From contig JAFAUA010000065.1 of NCBI GenBank assembly GCA_019243595.1, positions 1 to 8,017 on the forward strand: a stretch of 8,017 bases of DNA. The letters are read 5' to 3'. Below, piece by piece: positions 1 through 6,098 of the stretch. The stretch comes from Acidimicrobiia bacterium. GTDB lineage: Bacteria > Actinomycetota > Acidimicrobiia > Acidimicrobiales > AC-14. The position numbers and the translations under genes were made by a program. The notes under the pieces were generated by a model. It did not search any database. It was not told where the DNA came from and saw only the letters and a program-made list of their open reading frames with translations. Numbering within the stretch: the first letter of the stretch is position 1; each line of letters starts with the position of its first letter.

Positions 1-1
1 C

Positions 2-556
2 CACTACCGGGAGACCCGTCTCGACGACGAGGCGATGATGCCGGTGCGCAGCGCGCTCGACACCATCCTCGCCGGTCACGAGCCGTACCCGGCGCTGGTC
101 GTCGACGCCCACTGGAACCTGGTGGCGGCCAATGGTGCCCTCACCCAGCTGCTCGCGGGCGTGGCGACTGGGCTCCTCGAGCCGCCCGTCAACGCGCTTC
201 GTGTGAGCCTGCACCCCGAAGGCATGGCGCCGCGGATCGAGAATCTCGGCGAGTGGAGCGCCCACCTTGTCGAGCGGCTGCACCGACAGATCACGGTGTC
301 GGCCGACCCCGCGCTGGTCGACCTGCGCGACGAGCTGCTGACATATCCCGGCGTCGTTGACCGGGGCCCCGATGATCTGGCCTCGATGCTGTTCGTGCCC
401 CTGCGACTGCGGCCACCCGACGGCAATGGCGACACGCTCGCCTTCTTCAGCACGGTCGCCACCTTTGGCACCGCGCTCGACATCACCCTGGCCGAGCTGT
501 CGATCGAGTCGTTCTTTCCCGCCGACGACCGCACGGCGAGGGCGTTGCGCCGCTAG
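2..556 (+). CDS. XRE-family regulator, MmyB-like ligand-binding domain (5' partial)
   Basis: This is the C-terminal 184 residues of a gene that begins left of the window; the frame is open to base 2. The visible part matches the ligand-binding domain of MmyB-type (MLTR_LBD) transcription regulators. It has the PAS-like stretch PYPALVVDAHWNLVAANGAL, with the usual hydrophobic core and VAAN, and the near-invariant family ending FFSTVATFGTALDITLAELS followed by IESFFPADD. In this family an N-terminal Cro/C1-type helix-turn-helix binds DNA; it would lie outside the window, so DNA binding is inferred. The ligand cannot be read from sequence; family members are proposed to bind fatty-acid-like molecules. 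The stop codon overlaps the stop of the convergent membrane-protein gene. Assignment to the family is confident; the target genes are unknown. Confidence 0.88.
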   Translation, partial: HYRETRLDDEAMMPVRSALDTILAGHEPYPALVVDAHWNLVAANGALTQLLAGVATGLLEPPVNALRVSLHPEGMAPRIENLGEWSAHLVERLHRQITVSADPALVDLRDELLTYPGVVDRGPDDLASMLFVPLRLRPPDGNGDTLAFFSTVATFGTALDITLAELSIESFFPADDRTARALRR

Positions 557-1329
557 TCGCTCGGCGACTCTGCGGGCACCGTGGGCAGCGTTGGCGCCGC
601 CTCGGCGTCCTCTTCTTCGAGGATCTCGTCGATCTCCTCGTCTTCGCCGCGGCCGAGGCGGGTCAGGATGATCACGCAGGTGGCGAACACCCAGAGGAGA
701 AAGCCGGCGAAGGCGGCCAGCGGCAGCGGTCCGGTCGGCGAGCGCACGCCCTTGAAGTCGGAGATGGCGCCCGCGGCCAGGAGGTCGAAGACGGCGAGCA
801 GGACGCCGAACCCGCCCAGCCACGTGGCTCCGAGGCGCCGGATGAGCAGTCCGCCCCCGGCGAGGAACACGGCCGCCGCGAAGAAGATCAGGGTGAGGGT
901 CAGCGCCTGGCCGATGTACAGGGCGCGCACGAGGTCGGTCGTGTTCTGCACGCTCCTGGCCAGGTACACGAGGGTGAGGTTCAGGCCTGTGCCCGCAAGG
1001 GCGCCGGCCGCCAGGACGACGCCGCCGCCGAAGGCGACGGCCGACAGCTCGCTCGCCGATCCGGGCTCCTGAGCCCAGGCGCCGCGCAGACTGCCGACGA
1101 ACCAGAGGAACAACGCCGTGCCGAGCCCGGTGAGCCACTGGGCGAACAGCAGCGAGTGCCGATGGTCGATGTAGTAGGCGAGGATCTTCCCGGTGGACGC
1201 GTCGGCCTTCGGCGGCTGGGGGACGATCAGCGTCGCCGCTACGAGGGCGAGGACCGCGGCGATGCCGCACGCGGCGCCGACCCGCTGCCAACCCGTCGCT
1301 CGCTGCTCGTCGTCGAGCTCGGGCTCCAT
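553..1329 (-). CDS. Six-span membrane protein with acidic C-terminal tail
   Basis: This encodes 258 residues, starting at an ATG that overlaps the stop of the upstream DoxX gene (TGATG), so translation is probably coupled. No Shine-Dalgarno is evident, which fits coupling. The reading frame stays open much further upstream, but that extension runs through DoxX and P450 coding sequence and is rejected. Hydrophobic segments lie at about residues 18-36, 60-82, 97-123, 139-163, 170-190 and 201-224, giving roughly six membrane spans. Residues 229-243 form a strongly acidic stretch (EDEEIDEILEEEDAE), followed by a Pro/Ser/Thr-rich end; this tail is probably cytoplasmic. I do not recognise a characterised family. 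Similar integral membrane proteins of unknown function are common in actinomycetes. Coupling to DoxX suggests they are made together, but no activity can be assigned. Confidence 0.85.
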   Translation of the reverse strand: MEPELDDEQRATGWQRVGAACGIAAVLALVAATLIVPQPPKADASTGKILAYYIDHRHSLLFAQWLTGLGTALFLWFVGSLRGAWAQEPGSASELSAVAFGGGVVLAAGALAGTGLNLTLVYLARSVQNTTDLVRALYIGQALTLTLIFFAAAVFLAGGGLLIRRLGATWLGGFGVLLAVFDLLAAGAISDFKGVRSPTGPLPLAAFAGFLLWVFATCVIILTRLGRGEDEEIDEILEEEDAEAAPTLPTVPAESPSD

Positions 1330-1727
1330 CACCGGCGTTCGGTGGCGGTCACGATGAGACCGCCCAGAATCGCCAGGTTCTTGAGAAAGTGCGTGCGCTG
1401 CATGGCTTTGGACTGCGGCGAGTCCTCTTCCCAGAAGCGGTGGCCGGCCACCGTGGTCGGTACCAGCGAGGCGGCGAGAACCGCAGCGGCCAGGCGCGGC
1501 ACCCTGCCCATCGCCAGCAGCGTGCCGGCGACGACGTGCACGGCCGCGTTGAACCGCACAAGGGACACGGTGTCGTCGGGAAGGGGCACGGCGTCGCCCA
1601 CCTTCGCCATCACCGGCTCGATCCGCTGGGCGCGAGGGCCGGGGTTCCGGAAGGTGTCGAGACCGCCCTGGACGAAGATCCCCGCCAGCAGCGGACGGGC
1701 GATTCGCCGGGTCAACCGGATCAGCAT
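1329..1727 (-). CDS. DoxX family membrane protein
   Basis: This is a 132-residue integral membrane protein of the DoxX family. The N-terminal RRIARPLLAGIFVQGGLDT and the C-terminal RTHFLKNLAILGGLI are typical conserved family blocks. Hydrophobic segments lie near residues 11-22, 60-74, 78-95 and 115-128, the usual four-helix plan. The length is normal for the family. DoxX proteins are named from thiosulfate:quinone oxidoreductase subunits, and some act with redox or antioxidant partners; the role here is unknown. The ATG is preceded by a run of G with no useful spacing, and an in-frame TAG lies four codons upstream, so this is the only sensible start. It is divergent from the P450 gene, with a palindromic site between them, and its stop overlaps the start of the next gene. 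The two form a minus-strand operon. Confidence 0.9.
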   Translation of the reverse strand: MLIRLTRRIARPLLAGIFVQGGLDTFRNPGPRAQRIEPVMAKVGDAVPLPDDTVSLVRFNAAVHVVAGTLLAMGRVPRLAAAVLAASLVPTTVAGHRFWEEDSPQSKAMQRTHFLKNLAILGGLIVTATERR

Positions 1728-1809
1728 CCCCCGTGTCTACACCGCGCCCCGGCGGTCGTCGGTACACTGCGATACTGACAGGTATGTCAGGTTTTGGAAG
1801 GCACACAGC
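1728..1809. promoter_or_regulatory. Divergent promoter region between DoxX and P450 genes
   Basis: This 82-bp spacer must hold promoters for both directions. On the plus strand TACACT (1763-1768) and GATACT (1771-1776) each match the -10 consensus at four of six positions. No convincing -35 is seen for either. If TACACT is used, transcription would begin at about the left edge of the palindrome at 1775-1790, so a repressor bound there would block initiation. The minus-strand promoter could not be placed with confidence. GGAAGG at 1796-1801, eight bases before the P450 ATG, is the ribosome binding site. Confidence 0.5.
1775..1790. promoter_or_regulatory. Perfect inverted repeat, probable repressor operator
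   Basis: The sequence CTGACAGGTATGTCAG is a perfect 6-4-6 inverted repeat (CTGACA / TGTCAG around GGTA). It lies 19 bp before the P450 start and 47 bp before the divergent DoxX start. Size and placement fit a TetR-type dimer operator; TetR regulators commonly control P450 and lipid- or steroid-catabolic genes in actinomycetes. No regulator gene for it is in the window, so the protein that binds it is unknown. The left arm also resembles a -35 hexamer (five of six to TTGACA) but has no matching -10 downstream. Confidence 0.65.
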
Positions 1810-3036
1810 ATGACGACGATCGAGCCGGTCGACGACCTGGGATACGACGCCATCGAGGCGTCGGCCATGGTCGCCGGCGACTTCCGCAATCCCTATCCGG
1901 ACCTGGCGGCCGCCCGTGAGCGGCACGCCATCCAGCAGGGCGACTTCATCCCCGACATCCCGCGCGACCCCGACGGGCCGCAGTCCTTCACCGTCTACAG
2001 CTGCGAGCTGGTGAGCCAGGTCCTGCGCGACAACCACCACTTCTCGAGCCAGGTCTACGCCGAGATGATGGGGCCGGTGATGGGTCACAGCATCCTGGAG
2101 ATGGACGAACCAGAGCACAAGATCCACCGGGCCCTCGTCTCCCAGGCGTTCCGGCACAAGGCTCTCGCCCGCTGGGAGGAGGAGCTCGTCGGCTCAGTGT
2201 GCGACGACCTCATCGACCGCTTCGCCGACGCCGGGCGTGTCGACCTGGTTCGCGGGTACACGTTTCCGTTCCCCGTCCAGGTCATCGCCCGCATCCTCGG
2301 ACTGCCCCGCGCCGACTACGCCAAGTTCCAGCGGTGGTCGATCGAGCTGATCAGCGTGGGCTGGGACTGGGACCGTGGGATCGCGGCGTCGCAGAGCCTG
2401 CGCGACTACTTCAAGGGGATCGTCGACCAACGCCGCAAGGAGCCCCAGGACGACCTCATCAGCGATCTGGTCTGCGCCGAGATCGACGGCCAGCAGCTGA
2501 CCGACGAAGAGATCTTCGCCTTCCTGCGCCTGCTGCTTCCCGCGGGCGCCGAGACCACCTATCGGTCGAGCAGCAGTCTGCTGTTCTCGCTGCTGACCCA
2601 CCCAGACCAGCTCGACGCTGTCCGCAACGATCGCTCACTGCTCCCGCAGGCGATCGAGGAGGGCATCCGCTACGAGCCGCCGCTGCTGTTCATCGTCCGC
2701 AGTGCGCTGTCCGACGTCGAAGTCGGCGGCATGCACGTGCCGGCCGGATCGGTGATCAGCGTCGGCATCGGCGCCGCCAACCGCGACCCGGCGAAGTTCA
2801 AGGACCCCGACCGCTTCGACATCTTCCGGGACGCCAAGCAGCACATCTCCTTCGGGTTCGGGCCGCACATGTGCCTCGGGATGCACCTGGCCCGCATGGA
2901 GACGCGCGTCGCCCTCAACCGTCTCTTCGACCGGCTGCCGAACCTCCGTCTCGACCCTGACGGCGAGGACGTGCACGTGCACGGCCTGATGTTCCGCTCG
3001 CCGAAGACGTTGCCCGTTCTGTTCGACCCGGCGTAA
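1810..3036 (+). CDS. Cytochrome P450
   Basis: This is a complete 408-residue soluble bacterial P450 of normal length, a heme monooxygenase that inserts oxygen into an organic substrate using electrons from a ferredoxin/reductase pair. All hallmark motifs are present: the C-helix region LEMDEPEHKIHR (96-107); the I-helix oxygen-binding AGAETT (245-250), with acid and Thr intact; ExxR at E284-R287; PDRFDIFR in the meander (333-340); and the heme loop FGFGPHMCLG (349-358), with the thiolate ligand at Cys355. No signal peptide or membrane anchor is seen, so it is cytosolic. The ATG at 1810 was chosen over upstream in-frame codons because it has GGAAGG at 1796-1801 and because the upstream extension overlaps the divergent DoxX gene. 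No ferredoxin or reductase gene is nearby. The substrate is unknown. The palindromic operator upstream and the lipoprotein gene 18 bp downstream suggest an inducible uptake-and-oxidation unit. Confidence 0.96.
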   Translation: MTTIEPVDDLGYDAIEASAMVAGDFRNPYPDLAAARERHAIQQGDFIPDIPRDPDGPQSFTVYSCELVSQVLRDNHHFSSQVYAEMMGPVMGHSILEMDEPEHKIHRALVSQAFRHKALARWEEELVGSVCDDLIDRFADAGRVDLVRGYTFPFPVQVIARILGLPRADYAKFQRWSIELISVGWDWDRGIAASQSLRDYFKGIVDQRRKEPQDDLISDLVCAEIDGQQLTDEEIFAFLRLLLPAGAETTYRSSSSLLFSLLTHPDQLDAVRNDRSLLPQAIEEGIRYEPPLLFIVRSALSDVEVGGMHVPAGSVISVGIGAANRDPAKFKDPDRFDIFRDAKQHISFGFGPHMCLGMHLARMETRVALNRLFDRLPNLRLDPDGEDVHVHGLMFRSPKTLPVLFDPA

Positions 3037-3042
3037 CGCCCG

Positions 3043-3057
3043 TACCCTCGGATCGTG
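3043..3057 (+). promoter_or_regulatory. Putative leaderless promoter for substrate-binding protein
   Basis: TACCCT (3043-3048), a TANNNT -10 box, ends exactly six bases before the GTG at 3055, and no Shine-Dalgarno is present in the 18-bp gap after the P450 stop. This is the geometry of leaderless transcripts common in actinomycetes. No clear -35 is seen. The gene could also be read through from the P450 gene. Confidence 0.45.
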
Positions 3058-4482
3058 ACGTCCGAGATCTCCCGCCGGCAGGTGTTGCGGTGGGGGATGG
3101 TCGGGGGACTGGGGGTGGCGGCCTCGCCGGTGCTGGCCGCCTGTTCGAGCGGGTCCTCGCCGAAGCGCGCCGGGGCCAGTGACACGATCAAGGTTGGGGT
3201 GATCGCGCCGTACTCGGGCGTCGGCAGCTTCGTCGGCACCATCACCAAGAACTCACTCGACGCCGCTGTGCAGCAGATCAACGCCACCGGCGGCGTGGGT
3301 GGGCGAAAGGTCGAGCTGGTGCAGCGGGACGCGGGCCAGGAGCTGACCGCGGGCGTCAGGGCATACCAGGAGTTCTCGGGCGATCCTCACGTCGTCGGCG
3401 TGCTCTGGTGCGGCGGTCTCGGCTTCGACGAGAGCCGAAACCTGATCAAGCGCGACCAGATGCCGGCGATGGCGGTGTTCGAGGATCCGGCGTCGAGCAA
3501 CGACCTGTATCCGGCCAACGACGAGCGCTCGGTGTTCCAGCTGGTGATGCCCGAGAGCATGGCGGTGAAGGTGCTGTGCCGGTACCTCTCCCAGGACCGC
3601 GGCTACAAGCGCGTGGGCCTCCTCTTCGACTCGACGGTGAGCGAGGGCGTGAAGAAGTACTTCACCGATGCCGCGGGCCAGTTCGGGATCACGCCGACGG
3701 GCATCGAGAGCTTCAACGTGTTCGCCTCCGAGTTCGGTCCGCAGCTGCAGCGGCTGAAGACGGCGCACCCGGAGGCGCTACTCGTGTGGGGGCTGGCCGC
3801 CAACACCGCCGGCGTCGCGCAGCAGCTAGAGCAGATCGGCGCCGCCTATGTCGACACTCCGACGGCGAAGGGCGCCGAGTGGCACCCACATGTCATTGGC
3901 GCCCCCACCGGTACCGGAGACAAGTCGTTCGTCGACCTGGCCCAAGGGGCGGCCAAGACGGGCTCGGTCACGGCATGGCACATCGGCGGGCTCGTCTACC
4001 TCCCGACGTTCGCGATCCGCGACTGGATGAAGAAGTACCTGAACAAGACGCCGACTGGTGGAGAAGAGCTGCCGGCGGACGGTCTCGGAACGCTGGTGCG
4101 GGCCATCGAACAGGCCGGCTCGGTCGATCACCGGCGGGTCATCAGCACCATCGAGGCGATGGGCCGGTTCAAGTTCGCGTCGGTGGAGTTCGGATTCACG
4201 GCGCAGACCCATCTCGCCCGCACCGAGGACGAGATGATCATCGTCACCCTCGAGCGCTCGTCGGGACCGGCGGCGAGCGACCCGGCATATCAGCTCGGGC
4301 GCGAGTGGAAGGACGTTTTTCCTGCCGGCTACGCGGGCCCGACCCATCTCGTGCGCCCGACGCTCGACGCCAACCGGCGTGCCCATCCCGACGTGGTCGA
4401 CCAGGTGCTGCGCGAGGGCTGGGGGACCCAGTGCACCCGTCACCCCGACGGTTCGCTCGGGCCCGAGTGCAAGATCCACTGA
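3055..4482 (+). CDS. ABC transporter substrate-binding lipoprotein, LivK/Peripla_BP_6 type
   Basis: This 475-residue protein fits the extracellular receptor of a branched-chain-amino-acid-type (HAAT) ABC importer. Such receptors bind amino acids, amides, aromatic acids or other small organics and deliver them to a membrane permease. The N-terminus carries a twin-arginine motif (SRRQVLRW, residues 6-13), a hydrophobic stretch and a lipobox LAAC with Cys30. It is therefore predicted to be exported folded by Tat and lipid-anchored outside the membrane. The mature part opens with IKVGVIAPYSGVGSFVG, followed by ALDAAVQQINATGGVGGRKVELV-like text (about 68-89), standard for the family. Cys460 and Cys472 near the end could form a disulfide. 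The start is GTG, without a Shine-Dalgarno. No permease or ATPase gene is adjacent, so it is an orphan receptor or the rest lies elsewhere. Its position after the P450 suggests a shared substrate, but that is inference. Confidence 0.92.
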   Translation: MTSEISRRQVLRWGMVGGLGVAASPVLAACSSGSSPKRAGASDTIKVGVIAPYSGVGSFVGTITKNSLDAAVQQINATGGVGGRKVELVQRDAGQELTAGVRAYQEFSGDPHVVGVLWCGGLGFDESRNLIKRDQMPAMAVFEDPASSNDLYPANDERSVFQLVMPESMAVKVLCRYLSQDRGYKRVGLLFDSTVSEGVKKYFTDAAGQFGITPTGIESFNVFASEFGPQLQRLKTAHPEALLVWGLAANTAGVAQQLEQIGAAYVDTPTAKGAEWHPHVIGAPTGTGDKSFVDLAQGAAKTGSVTAWHIGGLVYLPTFAIRDWMKKYLNKTPTGGEELPADGLGTLVRAIEQAGSVDHRRVISTIEAMGRFKFASVEFGFTAQTHLARTEDEMIIVTLERSSGPAASDPAYQLGREWKDVFPAGYAGPTHLVRPTLDANRRAHPDVVDQVLREGWGTQCTRHPDGSLGPECKIH

Positions 4483-4501
4483 GGCCCGAACGTTCGTCTC
4501 C

Positions 4502-4516
4502 TAGCCTTCGACGGTG
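4502..4516 (+). promoter_or_regulatory. Putative leaderless promoter for the deacetylase gene
   Basis: TAGCCT (4502-4507) ends exactly six bases before the GTG at 4514, with no Shine-Dalgarno. This is the same spacing as at 3043-3057. A perfect 10-bp palindrome, CGAACGTTCG (4487-4496), sits just upstream where a regulator could act. The -35 region is not recognisable. Confidence 0.45.
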
Positions 4517-5329
4517 CGATTGGGGGGCGTGGCGGTCGTGGTCGCACTCGTGTGTACAGCGGCTTGCACCACGGCGGGCAAAGCAGCGCGCGGCCGGCCC
4601 GCGCACGCCGGGACGACCGTGTCGTCCACGACCACGACGACGACCGCTCCGCCGCGCGGCGTCGTCTTCCACGGCTCGCCCAACCGTCCGCTGGTAGCCC
4701 TGACGTTCGACACGAACATGACCGACGGGATGCTGGTCGAGCTGGACCGGGGCAGGGTGAAGTCGTTCGTGAACGAGCAGGCCATCGCCGAGCTGCAACA
4801 GTTGCATGTGCCGGCGACGATCTTCCTCGCCGGCAAGTGGATCGAGCGTTATCCCGACGTCACGCGCCGACTGGCTGGCGACCCGCTCTTCGAGCTGGCC
4901 AGCCACTCCTACAGCCACCGGCCGTTCAAGGCGCCCTGCTACGGCCTCGGACGCGCCCTGCCCGTCGACCAGATGGCGGCCGATGTCGAGCAGTCCGAAG
5001 CCCTACTCCGCCAGTTCACACGTGCGCCGACGCCGTACTTCCGGTTCCCAGGAGGGTGCTACGACCAGCAAGCAGTCGACGCCGTCGCCCGCTCGGGTGT
5101 CGTCGTCGTGCAGTACGACGTGGTCAGCGGCGACGCCTTCGGCACGTCGGTCAACGCCATCGTCGATCAGACCCTGCGGTCGACCAAGAACGGGTCGATC
5201 ATCGTGATGCACCTGACGGGTGGCAACACGGCGCCACTCACCGCCCGCGCCCTGCCCCGCATCGTCGAGGGTCTACGAGGGCGCGGACTCCAGCTGGTGA
5301 AGCTCTCAGAACTTCTGGCCGCGGCGTAG
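4514..5329 (+). CDS. Polysaccharide deacetylase (CE4/NodB-fold) predicted lipoprotein
   Basis: This 271-residue secreted enzyme of the carbohydrate esterase 4 family would remove acetyl groups from a cell-wall or capsular polysaccharide. A signal peptide ends in a lipobox-like TAAC with Cys18, predicting a lipid-anchored outer protein. A Thr-rich linker (residues 34-47) leads to the NodB domain (about 59-268). Conserved motifs seen are LTFDTNMTDG (63-72) as motif 1 with D66, HSYSH (131-135) as motif 2 with both metal-type His, RFPGGCYD (177-184) as motif 3, YD around D202 as motif 4, and VMHL with H233 as motif 5. Motif 1 is atypical: the usual second Asp of TFDD is Thr, with Asn two residues after D66, so metal binding may differ or activity may be reduced. 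The GTG at 4514 is preferred because it gives the full signal peptide. The 3' end overlaps the convergent cupredoxin gene by 24 bp. Confidence 0.88.
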   Translation: MRLGGVAVVVALVCTAACTTAGKAARGRPAHAGTTVSSTTTTTTAPPRGVVFHGSPNRPLVALTFDTNMTDGMLVELDRGRVKSFVNEQAIAELQQLHVPATIFLAGKWIERYPDVTRRLAGDPLFELASHSYSHRPFKAPCYGLGRALPVDQMAADVEQSEALLRQFTRAPTPYFRFPGGCYDQQAVDAVARSGVVVVQYDVVSGDAFGTSVNAIVDQTLRSTKNGSIIVMHLTGGNTAPLTARALPRIVEGLRGRGLQLVKLSELLAAA

Positions 5330-6001
5330 CCGGATCGTCAGCCCGGCGGCGACCGGCGCCAGCGCCCAGCCGAATACCGCAGGGCCGCCGGTGTTGGCGA
5401 GCCCTCCGGGGCCGTCGCTCAAGCCTTTGGTCGTCGACCGGGCAAGCACATGGGTCGCCGCCGTTGTCGCCGTCGCCGCCGTCTGCGGGGAGGTCGTGGG
5501 CGCCGGTGCCGCTGCCTCACCCTCGACGACGATCGTGCCGTTCATGTTGGTGATCGGATTGTTCTTGCCGGTCGCGCTCGTACCGCCGTGGTAGACGCAG
5601 TAGTAGGCGTAGGTGCCCGGCTTCGTGAACGTGAAGGAGTACGAGGCGCCCGCCTTCTTCAGAGTCGGCGAGTTGAACAGCGGCTTGCCGTCGGGGCCCT
5701 TGGTCGACGCCGTCGCCGTGTGGCCCGGGCACTGGGTCGACAGCACGAGGGTCTCGCAGTTGGGCATGGGGTCGGTCGCGCTCTCGTCGTAGGTCCACGT
5801 CACGGTGGTGCCGACCTTGATCGGCGGCGGGTTGGCGGGCATGAAGGCGAAGTCCTTCATGCTGACGTGCAGCGTCGGCGCGCTCGTCTGGGCGTGCGCC
5901 AGGCGGACTCCGGGCAGCGGTCCCCCCCAGACGAGCGCGAGGGCGAATCCGGCCACCAGAGCCGGCAGGACGAGGCGGCGAGTCGACCTCTGCAGCGGCA
6001 T
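5306..6001 (-). CDS. Secreted cupredoxin with LAxTG sortase signal
   Basis: This 231-residue protein reads, in order: a signal peptide (basic STRR, hydrophobic 10-27, likely cut after AHA at residue 37), a plastocyanin-like cupredoxin domain (about 43-160), a Pro/Ala/Thr-rich spacer (163-198), and a C-terminal LANTG (201-205) with a hydrophobic stretch (207-223) and basic RLRR. That ending is the layout of a sortase substrate. LAxTG is the motif of class E sortases in high-GC Gram-positives, so the protein is probably wall-attached. Type 1 copper ligands would be H94, C135, H138 and M153; the C-x2-H step is normal but H to M is unusually long. C82 and C91 may form a disulfide. The ATG at 6001 was chosen for its signal peptide and GGAGG (complement of 6012-6016); a start at 6121 would overlap the next gene. 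The likely role is extracellular electron transfer or copper handling; the partner is unknown. Confidence 0.88.
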   Translation of the reverse strand: MPLQRSTRRLVLPALVAGFALALVWGGPLPGVRLAHAQTSAPTLHVSMKDFAFMPANPPPIKVGTTVTWTYDESATDPMPNCETLVLSTQCPGHTATASTKGPDGKPLFNSPTLKKAGASYSFTFTKPGTYAYYCVYHGGTSATGKNNPITNMNGTIVVEGEAAAPAPTTSPQTAATATTAATHVLARSTTKGLSDGPGGLANTGGPAVFGWALAPVAAGLTIRLRRGQKF

Positions 6002-6098
6002 CTGCGCAGATCCTCCCTCTTCGGCGGGTCTACGCGCCACAGCTCCGGCCGGATGATCTACGGTATGGACCACAACAGCATCACATGGAGGTTTGCCC
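6002..6098. promoter_or_regulatory. Divergent promoter region, cupredoxin / small acidic protein
   Basis: This 97-bp spacer separates two divergent genes. The minus-strand gene has GGAGG (complement of 6012-6016) ten bases from its ATG. The plus-strand gene has GGAGG at 6087-6091, seven bases from its ATG at 6099. TACGGT (6059-6064) is a possible plus-strand -10; no -35 or operator stands out. Confidence 0.4.

Noticed and set aside
1156..1809. Plus-strand upstream extension of the P450 frame
   Set aside because: It lies opposite the DoxX and membrane-protein genes and has no P450-like sequence. The ATG at 1810 has a ribosome site and normal family length.
1330..2157. Minus-strand upstream extension of the six-span protein frame, giving a 534-residue product
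   Set aside because: It runs antisense to the P450 and through DoxX in another frame. The extension is Arg/Pro-rich shadow sequence, whereas the protein-like part begins at the TGATG start at 1329.
4487..4496. CGAACGTTCG as an SOS (LexA) box
   Set aside because: The actinobacterial SOS box has CGAAC and GTTCG separated by four bases; here the halves are directly joined, so LexA binding is unlikely.
3408..4697. Long plus-strand open frame with Arg-rich product across the receptor gene
   Set aside because: It is a frame-shifted shadow of a clear Peripla_BP_6 gene. High GC content leaves alternative frames open, and the product is low-complexity Arg/Pro/Ala.
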